From assembly GCA_030598355.1 (NCBI GenBank), contig JAUVQD010000057.1, forward strand, positions 1 through 7,551: a DNA stretch of 7,551 nucleotides, given 5' to 3'. Position numbers and translations under genes: made by a program. Under the pieces are notes generated by a model. The model was not told the DNA's origin. It saw only the letters and a program-made list of their open reading frames with translations, and searched no databases. Source of the stretch: Actinomycetes bacterium (lineage in GTDB: Bacteria > Actinomycetota > Aquicultoria > CAJVYJ01 > JAUVQD01). Shown here piece after piece: positions 1 to 5,627 of the stretch (position 1 is its first letter; each line of letters opens with the position of its first letter).

Positions 1-729
1 GGGCCGACCGGAAGCGGGAAGACGACATCGCTTTACGGGATGCTAAATGAACTAAATCAAACAGATAAGAAGATTATCACAATTGAGGATCCGATTGAAA
101 CGCCTCTGGCAGGATTAAATCAGATGCAGATCAATCGCAAGGCTGGATTAGATTTTGCGCAAGCGCTTCGAGCCATTCTTCGCTCTGACCCGGACATTGT
201 TATGGTCGGCGAAATTAGAGATTTTGAGACCGCCCAAATTGCCATCAGAGGCGCGCTCACTGGTCATTTGGTTCTCTCAAGCCTGCACACAAATGACTCG
301 GCTAGCGCCATCACTCGTTTAGTTGACATGGGTCTTGATGCCTACTTTGTGGCATCATCCGTACAGTGTGTTGTTGCCCAACGTTTGGCCAGGGTGCTTT
401 GCCCACATTGTAAGAATCTGGTTGACGCCAATGAGGGGAAAGAGCGATTGTTGAAGCTGGGATTTGATTATGATGGTAACGAGCCAACGCTGTTTGCGCC
501 TAATGGTTGTCGGAGGTGCCAGAATACAGGTTACCATGGCCGCATTGGAATATTTGAACTTCTGCTCATAGACGAAGAGGTGGGTAAGTTGTGTGTTGAA
601 GGAGCTTCAAGCGCTCAAATAAAACAAGCTGCCATCGAAAATGGCATGCAGACCTTGCTTGCTGATGGTCTTTCCCGAGCCGCCCAGGGCTTGATCTCCA
701 TCGAAGAAGTCCAAAGAGTCATCTTCTAA
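1..729 (+). CDS. GspE/PulE/PilB-family secretion or type IV pilus assembly ATPase, 5' end cut off
   Basis: This is the C-terminal part (242 residues visible) of the hexameric cytoplasmic ATPase that powers pilus extension or type II secretion. The window opens exactly at Walker A ([12 protein letters not shown], visible residues 1-12). It continues with the Asp box (ITIEDPIE, 26-33), Walker B ([12 protein letters not shown], 63-74) and the His box (SSLHTND, 93-99). A tetracysteine zinc site follows (CPHC 134-137 and CRRC 170-173), then [12 protein letters not shown]. The end, [10 protein letters not shown], resembles the usual C-terminus of the family, so little or nothing is missing on that side. 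The N-terminal domains lie outside the window. The zinc site favours GspE/PilB over the retraction ATPase PilT. PilB and GspE cannot be told apart here because neighbouring pilus or secretion genes are not visible. The TAA stop (727-729) is also the first three bases of the inverted repeat of the adjoining mobile element, so no further pilus gene follows directly. Confidence 0.95.
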   Translation, partial: GPTGSGKTTSLYGMLNELNQTDKKIITIEDPIETPLAGLNQMQINRKAGLDFAQALRAILRSDPDIVMVGEIRDFETAQIAIRGALTGHLVLSSLHTNDSASAITRLVDMGLDAYFVASSVQCVVAQRLARVLCPHCKNLVDANEGKERLLKLGFDYDGNEPTLFAPNGCRRCQNTGYHGRIGIFELLLIDEEVGKLCVEGASSAQIKQAAIENGMQTLLADGLSRAAQGLISIEEVQRVIF

Positions 730-752
730 TTCGGGGACACAATACTTAATTA
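727..752. repeat. Left inverted repeat (26 bp) of the transposase element
   Basis: The sequence runs TAATTCGGGGACACAATA and on to position 752. Its reverse complement is found without mismatch at 1451-1476. Its first three bases are the TAA stop of the ATPase gene. The GGGGACAC core with an AT-rich inner part is shared with the degenerate copy at 1473-1497. Confidence 0.93.
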
Positions 753-789
753 TTGACTACAATCGTAGTAATGTACTACAGTGGTAGCA
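753..789 (+). promoter_or_regulatory. Putative transposase promoter with two ACTAC/GTAGT dyads (BlaI/MecI-like operator or HUH hairpins)
   Basis: A TTGACT -35 candidate (753-758) and a TACAGT -10 candidate (777-782) are 18 bp apart. The predicted transcript start falls at about 789, on the A of the transposase ATG, and no Shine-Dalgarno sequence precedes that ATG, so leaderless translation is possible. Two small dyads overlap the promoter: ACTAC-aatc-GTAGT (756-769) and CTAC-agtg-GTAG (776-787). The arms resemble the TACTACA/TGTAGTA operators of BlaI/MecI-type repressors. They could equally fold as hairpins recognised by the Y1 transposase. The function is inferred only from sequence resemblance. 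Confidence 0.45.
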
Positions 790-1453
790 TGGCAAGGCTT
801 GCAAGGTTGGTTATCCCCGGCTTCCCTCATCATATAACGCAACGTGGTAACCGAAAACAGAAAACGTTTTTCTCAAAACACGACTACGAAGCAAATATTG
901 CTTTGGTCGCAAATGCGTGCAGACAACACAAAGTTGAAATTTGGGCCTACTGTTTGATGCCCAATCATGTCCACCTTATCGCGGTGCCGGAATCAGAAAA
1001 TGCTCTGAGATCCGCAATCGGAGAGGCGCATCGTCGTTACACACGTAAGGTGAATATGCGCAAAGACTGGAAAGGTTATCTTTGGCAGGGCCGATTTGCT
1101 TCTAGTGTTATGGATGACGTTTACCTTCTTGCTTGTGCAGATATATCGAGCTTAATCCTGTGCGTGCGGGTCTGGTTAAAGCACCACAAGCGTATCCGTG
1201 GAGTAGCGCTAGGGCTCATTTAATGGGACGGGATGATCAGCTGATTAGATCATCAGCAATTCTCGACAGAGTGAGTAATTGGGGACAGTTTCTATCTGAT
1301 GAAATCTCTGACGACCACATGACTAAGTTGCGCAGCCACCAATGCACCGGTCGCCCATTAGGCAGCGAGGATTTTACGACGAAGCTGGAGGAATTGTCTG
1401 GCCGTTCACTTCGACTGAAAAAGCGAGGACCGAAAATAAAGATAAGCAAATAA
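789..1453 (+). pseudogene. Y1 (HUH) transposase, IS200/REP-associated type, broken by a one-base deletion
   Basis: The gene encodes a single-strand DNA transposase of the Y1_Tnp family. The chosen start gives MARLARLVIPGFPHHITQRG, the usual N-terminus of this family; upstream in-frame ATG 771 and TTG 753 would only add a dyad-encoded leader. The HUH motif is PNHVHL (H60 and H62) and the likely catalytic tyrosine is Y84 in HRRYTRKVN. Reading stays in frame to LLACA (codon 117, ending at 1139). The family normally continues with RYIELNPVRAGLV, and that sequence is present in the next frame from 1139 onward (RYIELNPVRAGLVKAPQAYPWSSARAH). One A appears to be missing where GCA-AGA-TAT is expected within 1137-1141. 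In the original frame translation stops at 1223. Joining the two frames gives about 221 residues, a normal length. No slippery heptamer is seen, so mutation is more likely than programmed frameshifting. A sequencing or assembly error is also possible. Confidence 0.88.
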
Positions 1454-1476
1454 TTAAGTATTGTGTCCCCGAATTA
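1451..1476. repeat. Right inverted repeat (26 bp) of the transposase element
   Basis: This is the exact reverse complement of 727-752, with the core GTGTCCCCGAATTA. Its first three bases (TAA) are the stop codon of the transposase reading frame. Confidence 0.93.
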
Positions 1477-1497
1477 AGGTATGTGTCACCGAACTTA
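1473..1497. repeat. Degenerate extra copy of the right repeat
   Basis: The sequence AATTAAGGTATGTGTCACCG followed by AACTTA matches the right inverted repeat (AATTAAGTATTGTGTCCCCG followed by AATTA) with a few substitutions and one-base indels. It lies in direct orientation and overlaps the right repeat by four bases. It looks like the remnant of an older repeat or of a neighbouring element end. Apart from this repeat, I see nothing else definable between 1477 and 1534. Confidence 0.6.
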
Positions 1498-1534
1498 CAC
1501 TAAGGACGTGTTATCGAGTTTAAGGTGCGACGAA

Positions 1535-3802
1535 TTAAGGGTCGGGTGGTGGTTCCGGTGGCGTTGTCGATTGCGGTTCCGGCGGCGGCGTTGATGCCGG
1601 TGGCGGCGGTTGAGAAGGTGGCTCAGGCACAGGTTCCGGTGTTGGCTTCGGCACGGGCTTCGGTGTTGGCTTCGGCACGGGCTTCGGTTTGGGTTTTGGC
1701 TTCGGTGTTGGCGTTGGTTCCGGCTCGGGTGTTGGCTCAGGTTCAGGCTCCGGTTCAGGATCCGGTTCAGGATCCGGTTCAGGCTCCGGTTCAGGCGCGA
1801 CCTCTGGTTCAGGCTCCGGCTGCACAGGAGTTGGGCGCGGTGAAGTAGGCGCGGGAACCGATATGTTTTCGTCATCTATTGGACTATCATCAAAGCCTTC
1901 GACCGGTAGACCCTTAGTGGCAAATGACATAAATTTCTTCCAGATTTGTGCTGGAAAACTGCCTCCGGTTACAGCGACACCATGGACGCTTGTCATCGGT
2001 TTTTTCTCGTGCGGATATCCCACCCAAACGGCCGTGACCAATTGGGGCGTGAACCCGACAAACCAGGCGTCTGTTAGATTCTCTGATGTTCCGGTTTTCC
2101 CGGCAACAGGCCTGCCACTCAGCTTTGCCGCTGTTCCCGTACCCCTATTTACGACCTGCTCTAGTATCTTGGTGGTCGTCAGAGCAATATCCTTGGGAAT
2201 GGCTCGTTCTTCCTGGTGCCTAACGATTTGGACAGGGGTACCGTCAAGTTTGTTTATTTTGGTAATTGGCGTTGACCGGACATGCTTGCCTTTGTTTGCC
2301 AGCGTGCCATAAGCGGAGGCCATATCGAGCGGCGATACACCTTTAGATAATCCGCCAAGAGCAATCGCCGGGAGCGAGTCAACAGGAGATTCGATGCCCA
2401 TCCGATGCGCCATTCTGCTCACATTGGCCGCACCAACCTTCATAATTAGTCGAGCATATACTACATTCACTGATTTAACTGTCGCTTCCGCCAGAGGGAT
2501 AGATCCCATGCTTGAGCCGCCATAATTCTTGACAGACCAGCTTTGACCCCATCCAAGAGGAATACTGATCGGAGAAGATCCGCTAAAAATAGTTTTGGGG
2601 CTGATCCCTTTTGTTAGGGCAGTTACCAAGACAAAAGTCTTAAAGGCAGACCCGGCTTGCCGACGCCCTTGAACAGCAAGATTAAATTGATCTGCATCAA
2701 AGTCTTTTCCGCCGACGATTGCCTTAATATGACCTGTTTTTGGATCAAGACTCACTAGGGCCGAACTTGGATCGCCCGGTCGATTCAACGTGCTGTTTAT
2801 CGCGTTTTCAGCGGCTCGCTGCATCTTAAGGTCGATCGTTGTATGCACATTGAGTCCGCCGCTGTAGAGCCACTTTTTTCCATACTGGTCCTTTAGGGTC
2901 TGGCGCACATATTCAACAAAATACGGGGCCAGCTCGACTCTGGCTTCGGTCGGCCGCAGCTTAAGTTCTTCGGCTCCGGCCACATCCTTTTCAATAGCGG
3001 AGATAAACTTCATTTCGTGCATGCGTCTTAAGACTTGATCCCGTCTCGCGAGAGCTTCTGTTGGGTTCAGGTAAGGCGAAAAACGGCTCGGTGCTTTCGG
3101 CATTCCCGCTAAAAGGGCTGATTCGCCTAGCGTCAAATCTTTCGGCTCTTTATTGAAGTACATTTCAGCGGCTGTTTTTATGCCGTAAGAGCCGTTTCCA
3201 AAGTACACCGTATTCAAGTACAGCTCCATTATTCTCAACTTTGAATACCGTTCTTCAAGCTGATACGCGAGAATAGCTTCGCGGAATTTTCTATCGAAGG
3301 TACGCTCATTATTAAGAAAGACGTTCTTTATCAACTGTTGGGAGATGGTGGAGCCGCCCTCCACGATCCCACCCTCCTTTAGATTAGCGATAAGAGCGCG
3401 TATCATGCTTCGACCATCGACACCTTTGTGCTCAAAGAAGCGCTGGTCTTCAATGGCTACTGTCGCTCTAATCATGTGATCTGGAACATCATCAATAGAA
3501 GCTCTTTCCCGGTTTTCGCGGTAGAGGGTTGAGAGCAAGGTTCCGTCAGCGGCAAAGATTTTGGTTCTCTCCGGCATTCGATCAAGATTGCTGTCCTCTA
3601 GTTTAGGCAAAATAATATATTTAGCGGCGGTGCTGGAGGCCATAGCTACCGCTGTCGCCATCATAAAAACAACGACTGCCACGATTGTTGAAGTGAAAAA
3701 GGCTATGGACGCTCTTTTTTCAGCGATCAGCTCTAAATTAGCTCTTTTTTGGGGCAAGTTTTTTGTTCTCCTCTTCAAAGTGATTGATTCCCATATGCTC
3801 AA
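1535..3802 (-). CDS. Class A penicillin-binding protein (PBP1A type) with charge-segmented proline-rich tail
   Basis: This is a bifunctional peptidoglycan synthase (755 residues from this start) that polymerises lipid II and cross-links stem peptides on the outer face of the membrane. A short Lys/Arg-rich cytoplasmic end precedes one membrane segment (about 33-56). The GT51 domain shows EDQRFFEHKGVD (118-129; E118 is the likely catalytic Glu), GGSTISQQLIKN (149-160) and KLRIMELYLNTVYFG (188-202). The transpeptidase domain shows SAFK (385-388; S385 is the acyl-enzyme Ser), SVN (444-446) and KTG (569-571). From about 649 to the end the chain is Pro-rich low complexity: acidic PEPEP/PDPEP (about 661-697), basic PKPKPVPKPTP (about 699-722), then neutral and Pro-rich. 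The tail function is unknown; it may span or bind cell wall. The start is uncertain: TTG 3802 has no clear ribosome site, whereas TTG 3757 (15 codons in) is preceded by AGAGGAG. It is convergent with the transposase and divergent from the sulfur operon. Confidence 0.95.
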   Translation of the reverse strand: MSIWESITLKRRTKNLPQKRANLELIAEKRASIAFFTSTIVAVVVFMMATAVAMASSTAAKYIILPKLEDSNLDRMPERTKIFAADGTLLSTLYRENRERASIDDVPDHMIRATVAIEDQRFFEHKGVDGRSMIRALIANLKEGGIVEGGSTISQQLIKNVFLNNERTFDRKFREAILAYQLEERYSKLRIMELYLNTVYFGNGSYGIKTAAEMYFNKEPKDLTLGESALLAGMPKAPSRFSPYLNPTEALARRDQVLRRMHEMKFISAIEKDVAGAEELKLRPTEARVELAPYFVEYVRQTLKDQYGKKWLYSGGLNVHTTIDLKMQRAAENAINSTLNRPGDPSSALVSLDPKTGHIKAIVGGKDFDADQFNLAVQGRRQAGSAFKTFVLVTALTKGISPKTIFSGSSPISIPLGWGQSWSVKNYGGSSMGSIPLAEATVKSVNVVYARLIMKVGAANVSRMAHRMGIESPVDSLPAIALGGLSKGVSPLDMASAYGTLANKGKHVRSTPITKINKLDGTPVQIVRHQEERAIPKDIALTTTKILEQVVNRGTGTAAKLSGRPVAGKTGTSENLTDAWFVGFTPQLVTAVWVGYPHEKKPMTSVHGVAVTGGSFPAQIWKKFMSFATKGLPVEGFDDSPIDDENISVPAPTSPRPTPVQPEPEPEVAPEPEPEPDPEPDPEPEPEPEPTPEPEPTPTPKPKPKPKPVPKPTPKPVPKPTPEPVPEPPSQPPPPASTPPPEPQSTTPPEPPPDP
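1639..1686. repeat. Perfect 24-bp tandem duplication inside the PBP tail
   Basis: The 24-base unit beginning GTGTTGGCTTCGGCACGGGC at 1639 is repeated without mismatch at 1663. On the coding (minus) strand the two units encode a duplicated eight-residue block of the PKPVPKPT type in the basic part of the PBP tail. The duplication is in frame, so copy-number change would lengthen or shorten the tail without destroying the protein. Confidence 0.85.
1740..1796. repeat. 12-bp tandem repeat (about 4.75 copies) inside the PBP tail
   Basis: Units of GGTTCAGGMTCC (M = A or C) start at 1740, 1752, 1764 and 1776, with a partial unit at 1788. On the minus strand each unit encodes four residues of the PEPE/PDPE kind in the acidic part of the PBP tail. 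Irregular hexamer-like variants of the same codons extend to both sides. Confidence 0.85.
3768..3774 (-). promoter_or_regulatory. Shine-Dalgarno candidate supporting a downstream PBP start
   Basis: On the minus strand AGAGGAG lies 10 bases before an in-frame TTG whose first base is 3757. The longer start at TTG 3802 has no comparable purine-rich site. If 3757 is the real start, the protein has 740 residues and keeps its membrane segment and both catalytic domains. Confidence 0.5.
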
Positions 3803-3916
3803 GGTTTTAACGACTGAAACCCTGGTATTTGAATAACCGTCAAAAAACTCAAGCTAAAGAGCCTCAAAAAATATTTGAAAAAGAGAGTAATGCGATCGAT
3901 TTAAAAACACGCGAAT

Positions 3917-3972
3917 CTCTGACATCTTTATGAATTGACAACACCGGGATGGTTGAGTAAGATGTCAAAGAG
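3917..3972 (+). promoter_or_regulatory. Sulfur operon promoter enclosed by inverted-repeat arms
   Basis: A consensus -35 TTGACA (3935-3940) is followed after 17 bp by TAAGAT (3958-3963) as -10, giving a leader of about 66 nt before the first operon gene. The promoter sits between the arms CTCT-GACATCTT (3917-3928) and AAGATGTC-aa-AGAG (3959-3972). These arms are complementary apart from a two-base bulge, and the right arm overlaps the -10. A shorter dyad TTGA-N8-TCAA (3953-3968) also overlaps the -10. Such placement suits a repressor, and the Rrf2 protein encoded downstream is a natural candidate; this is inference. The remainder of the 3803-4035 gap is AT-rich and shows no gene or long leader RNA that I can support. 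Confidence 0.55.
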
Positions 3973-4035
3973 CACAATTCCGACTGATTATCTAGGAAAT
4001 GCAATCTATTCTAGGGAAGGCAAGGAAAATATTCA

Positions 4036-4449
4036 ATGAGCTCCAGAGATTTGTTTGATACATTAGGTCTTTTTGAAAATGGATACAATTGCGCCGAGAC
4101 GTTGGTTTACGGCGCGATGTCTACCCTTGGCGGTGACACTAGTCTCGTAAAGATAGCCACGCCGTTTGGCGCGGGTATTGGCGGGCGTCGCGACCTCTGC
4201 GGGATACTCACTGGAGGCGTGTTGGTGATTGGATCAGTTTTTGGTCGGACAGACCCTAAAGATCTTGATCAAAAAGGACTTGCGTATAAAAAAAGCGCCG
4301 AGTATTATCGTTGGTTCAAACAAGAGAAGAAGAAGGTGCGTTGCTCGGAGATTGTAGAGGGAAGATTCGCTGGTCATACCGGTGATTGCGTGAATTTAAT
4401 GGATGAAGCAAAAGTGAAACTTTTTGAGATTTTAGAGGGGAACGATTAG
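4036..4449 (+). CDS. C_GCAxxG_C_C family cysteine-rich protein, function unknown
   Basis: This is a 137-residue soluble protein with no signal peptide or membrane segment. It matches the C_GCAxxG_C_C family by the pattern F-x2-GYNCAE near the start (C19), the Gly-rich FGAGIGGRRDLCGILTGG (C55), and two later cysteines (C103 in VRCSEI, C118 in GDCVNL). The four spaced cysteines suggest a metal, iron-sulfur or redox role, but no biochemical function is established that I can cite. The ATG is well supported by AAGGAAA (4022-4028), seven bases upstream. It is the first gene of the operon, only 5 bp before the sulfite reductase gene. Its position suggests a job in sulfur reduction, perhaps electron transfer or sulfur handling; this is inference. 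Confidence 0.85.
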   Translation: MSSRDLFDTLGLFENGYNCAETLVYGAMSTLGGDTSLVKIATPFGAGIGGRRDLCGILTGGVLVIGSVFGRTDPKDLDQKGLAYKKSAEYYRWFKQEKKKVRCSEIVEGRFAGHTGDCVNLMDEAKVKLFEILEGND

Positions 4450-4454
4450 ATAAA

Positions 4455-5327
4455 GTGACTCTGCCGAAAACGATAGATCTTAGCGCCATGAAATCGGGCG
4501 GTCTGATTAAGCAAAAAGAGAAGGATTTTTTTGCCATTAGACTTAGAACCCCGGTCGGTAAGATCAGTGCCGATCACTTAAACAAAATAGCGGAAGTTTC
4601 GAAAAAATATGGCAATGGCAAGCTGCACTTAACGGTCAGGCAAGGGATAGAAATACAAGGCGTTACGTTCGACATGATACAGACGGTCCGAGATGAGCTT
4701 GAAGAAGCGGGCTTGAGGATTGGGGCTTGTGGTCCTCGTTTTCGAGTGGCGACGGCTTGTCCCGGGGCGGGTATTTGTCCGAATGGGCTGGTTGATTCAG
4801 CTGGTCTCGGCCTAGAGGTCGATGAGACGTTTTTTGGTCGCGCGGAAGGATTAGATCTTCCCCATAAGTTTAAAGTGGCTATAGCGGGCTGCACGTCGTG
4901 TTGCCCAAAGCCTCAAGAGAATGACTTCGGTTATCAAGGACAAATTGAGCCTGAGTTGATCGAAGCGGATTGTGATAGTTGCGGGGTCTGCGAGGTTACC
5001 TGCAAAGAAGGCGCGATTGTGATGGGGGAAAATGGTTTACCAATAAGAGATGAAAGCAAATGTATTTATTGTGGTGATTGCATAAAAAGTTGTCCGACCG
5101 ACGCTTGGGTGTCCAAACGAGTTGGATTAGCCGCGTTTATCGGGGGAAGGTTTGGTCGCCACCCTGAATTAGGGAAGAAATTAGCGGATTTTGTCCCTCC
5201 TGAAAAAGCATTGGACTTGATCAGGTCTGTGCTTGAGTTCTATAAAAAAGAGGGAAAAACGGGCGAAAGACTCGGCGTAACTGTTAACAGGATCGGGCTC
5301 GATGAAGTAAAGAGGCGAGTGCTGTGA
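4455..5327 (+). CDS. Small siroheme/[4Fe-4S] sulfite reductase with two C-terminal [4Fe-4S] ferredoxin clusters
   Basis: This is a 290-residue protein of the nitrite/sulfite reductase family, probably reducing sulfite to sulfide with electrons passed through its own clusters. Residues about 20-75 form the ferredoxin-like NiR/SiR half domain, with LTVRQGIEIQG (59-69) as the siroheme-contacting stretch. The siroheme-linked cluster ligands are C102 and C108 (CPGAGIC) plus C146 and C150 (CTSCC), the C-x5-C and C-x3-C pattern of the family. Two ferredoxin motifs follow: C173/C176/C179/C183 and C203/C206/C209/C213 (CIYCGDCIKSCP). The size and layout fit compact anaerobic sulfite reductases (AsrC-like or the small P590-like assimilatory type) rather than NADPH-dependent CysI. 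No flavoprotein subunit is seen, so a ferredoxin-type donor is likely. The start is GTG, with GAGGGGAAC (starting near 4435) a little far upstream. The stop overlaps the next gene by 4 bp. Nitrite as substrate cannot be excluded from sequence. Confidence 0.88.
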   Translation: MTLPKTIDLSAMKSGGLIKQKEKDFFAIRLRTPVGKISADHLNKIAEVSKKYGNGKLHLTVRQGIEIQGVTFDMIQTVRDELEEAGLRIGACGPRFRVATACPGAGICPNGLVDSAGLGLEVDETFFGRAEGLDLPHKFKVAIAGCTSCCPKPQENDFGYQGQIEPELIEADCDSCGVCEVTCKEGAIVMGENGLPIRDESKCIYCGDCIKSCPTDAWVSKRVGLAAFIGGRFGRHPELGKKLADFVPPEKALDLIRSVLEFYKKEGKTGERLGVTVNRIGLDEVKRRVL

Positions 5328-5563
5328 GCGAAAATGAAATTGATGATAACTTAGATCTTCGCGGGGTTCTCTGTCCGATAAATTTCGTGAAGACCAAGCT
5401 CAAACTTGAAGAGATGCAGACGGGATCGATACTAGAGGTTCTTTTGGATAAGGGTGACCCTATGGCAAACGTTCCTCGCAGTGTTAAAGAGGAAGGTCAC
5501 AAAATCATAAAGGTCAAGAAGGAGGACGGCGACTTCTTTCGAGTGATGATCAGAAAGAGCTAG
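5324..5563 (+). CDS. TusA/SirA-like sulfur carrier protein
   Basis: This is a 79-residue protein of the TusA family, small proteins that carry sulfur as a persulfide on one cysteine. The motif LDLRGVLCPINFVKTKLKLE (starting at residue 10) places the active cysteine at C17; the later DKGDP segment (42-46) is also typical. The fourth motif position is Asn (CPIN) instead of the classical Pro of CPxP, and C17 is the only cysteine. The GTG start overlaps the sulfite reductase stop as GTGA, implying translational coupling. The plausible role is to accept sulfide or persulfide sulfur from the reductase step and pass it to an acceptor system such as the neighbouring E1-like enzyme. The partner is inferred from context. 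Confidence 0.9.
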   Translation: MSENEIDDNLDLRGVLCPINFVKTKLKLEEMQTGSILEVLLDKGDPMANVPRSVKEEGHKIIKVKKEDGDFFRVMIRKS

Positions 5564-5627
5564 CAACTGTTAACAATGGCCGGTGGCATCAGGCCGCGGC
5601 TTAAAAAAGGATAAAACCGGTGATTAG

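Larger units (their letters stand above)
727..1476 (+). mobile_element. IS200/RAYT-like element bounded by perfect 26-bp inverted repeats
   Basis: A 750-bp unit consists of a left repeat, a short promoter or dyad region, one broken Y1 transposase gene and a right repeat. The two 26-base ends are exact reverse complements of each other. No target duplication is visible outside the ends (ATCTTC on the left, AGGTAT on the right), which fits single-strand HUH transposition but does not prove mobility. The left end supplies the stop codon of the upstream ATPase gene and the right end supplies the stop codon of the transposase. Because the transposase is frameshifted, the copy is probably not autonomous now. 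Whether the repeats are true transposition ends or flanking REP-type sequences, as for RAYT genes, cannot be decided from one copy. Confidence 0.8.

Noticed and set aside
1125..1150. Programmed ribosomal frameshift in the transposase
   Set aside because: No slippery A6/A7-type heptamer or clear downstream pseudoknot is seen at the junction, and this family is normally a single frame. A one-base deletion explains it better.
1600..1800. CRISPR-like array from regular short repeats
   Set aside because: The 12-bp and 24-bp units are directly tandem, with no unique spacers, and they encode protein in frame.
1495..1875. Other open frames (Arg/Asn-rich or Ala/Val-rich) across the same repeats
   Set aside because: Low-complexity repeats keep all frames open. 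There is no start site support and no homology beyond the repeat.
1689..2312. Long plus-strand open frame rich in Gly-Ser repeats (a possible Gly-rich surface protein)
   Set aside because: It is the antisense shadow of the PBP Pro/Glu tail and transpeptidase end. The minus-strand frame carries complete catalytic motifs, and this frame has no recognisable domain beyond the repeat.
3964..4035. T-box or SAM riboswitch leader for the sulfur operon
   Set aside because: The predicted leader is only about 66 nt and shows no T-box sequence or SAM aptamer core that I can recognise.
4574..4894. Minus-strand open frame inside the sulfite reductase gene
   Set aside because: It is the antisense shadow of a gene with clear siroheme and iron-sulfur cysteine motifs, and it has no ribosome site or recognisable family.
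5564..5627. Intrinsic terminator or small carrier gene between tusA and the adenylyltransferase gene
   Set aside because: GC-rich GCCGCGGC is followed by an A-run rather than a T-run on the plus strand. The only ATG frame in the gap has 12 codons and no Gly-Gly end.
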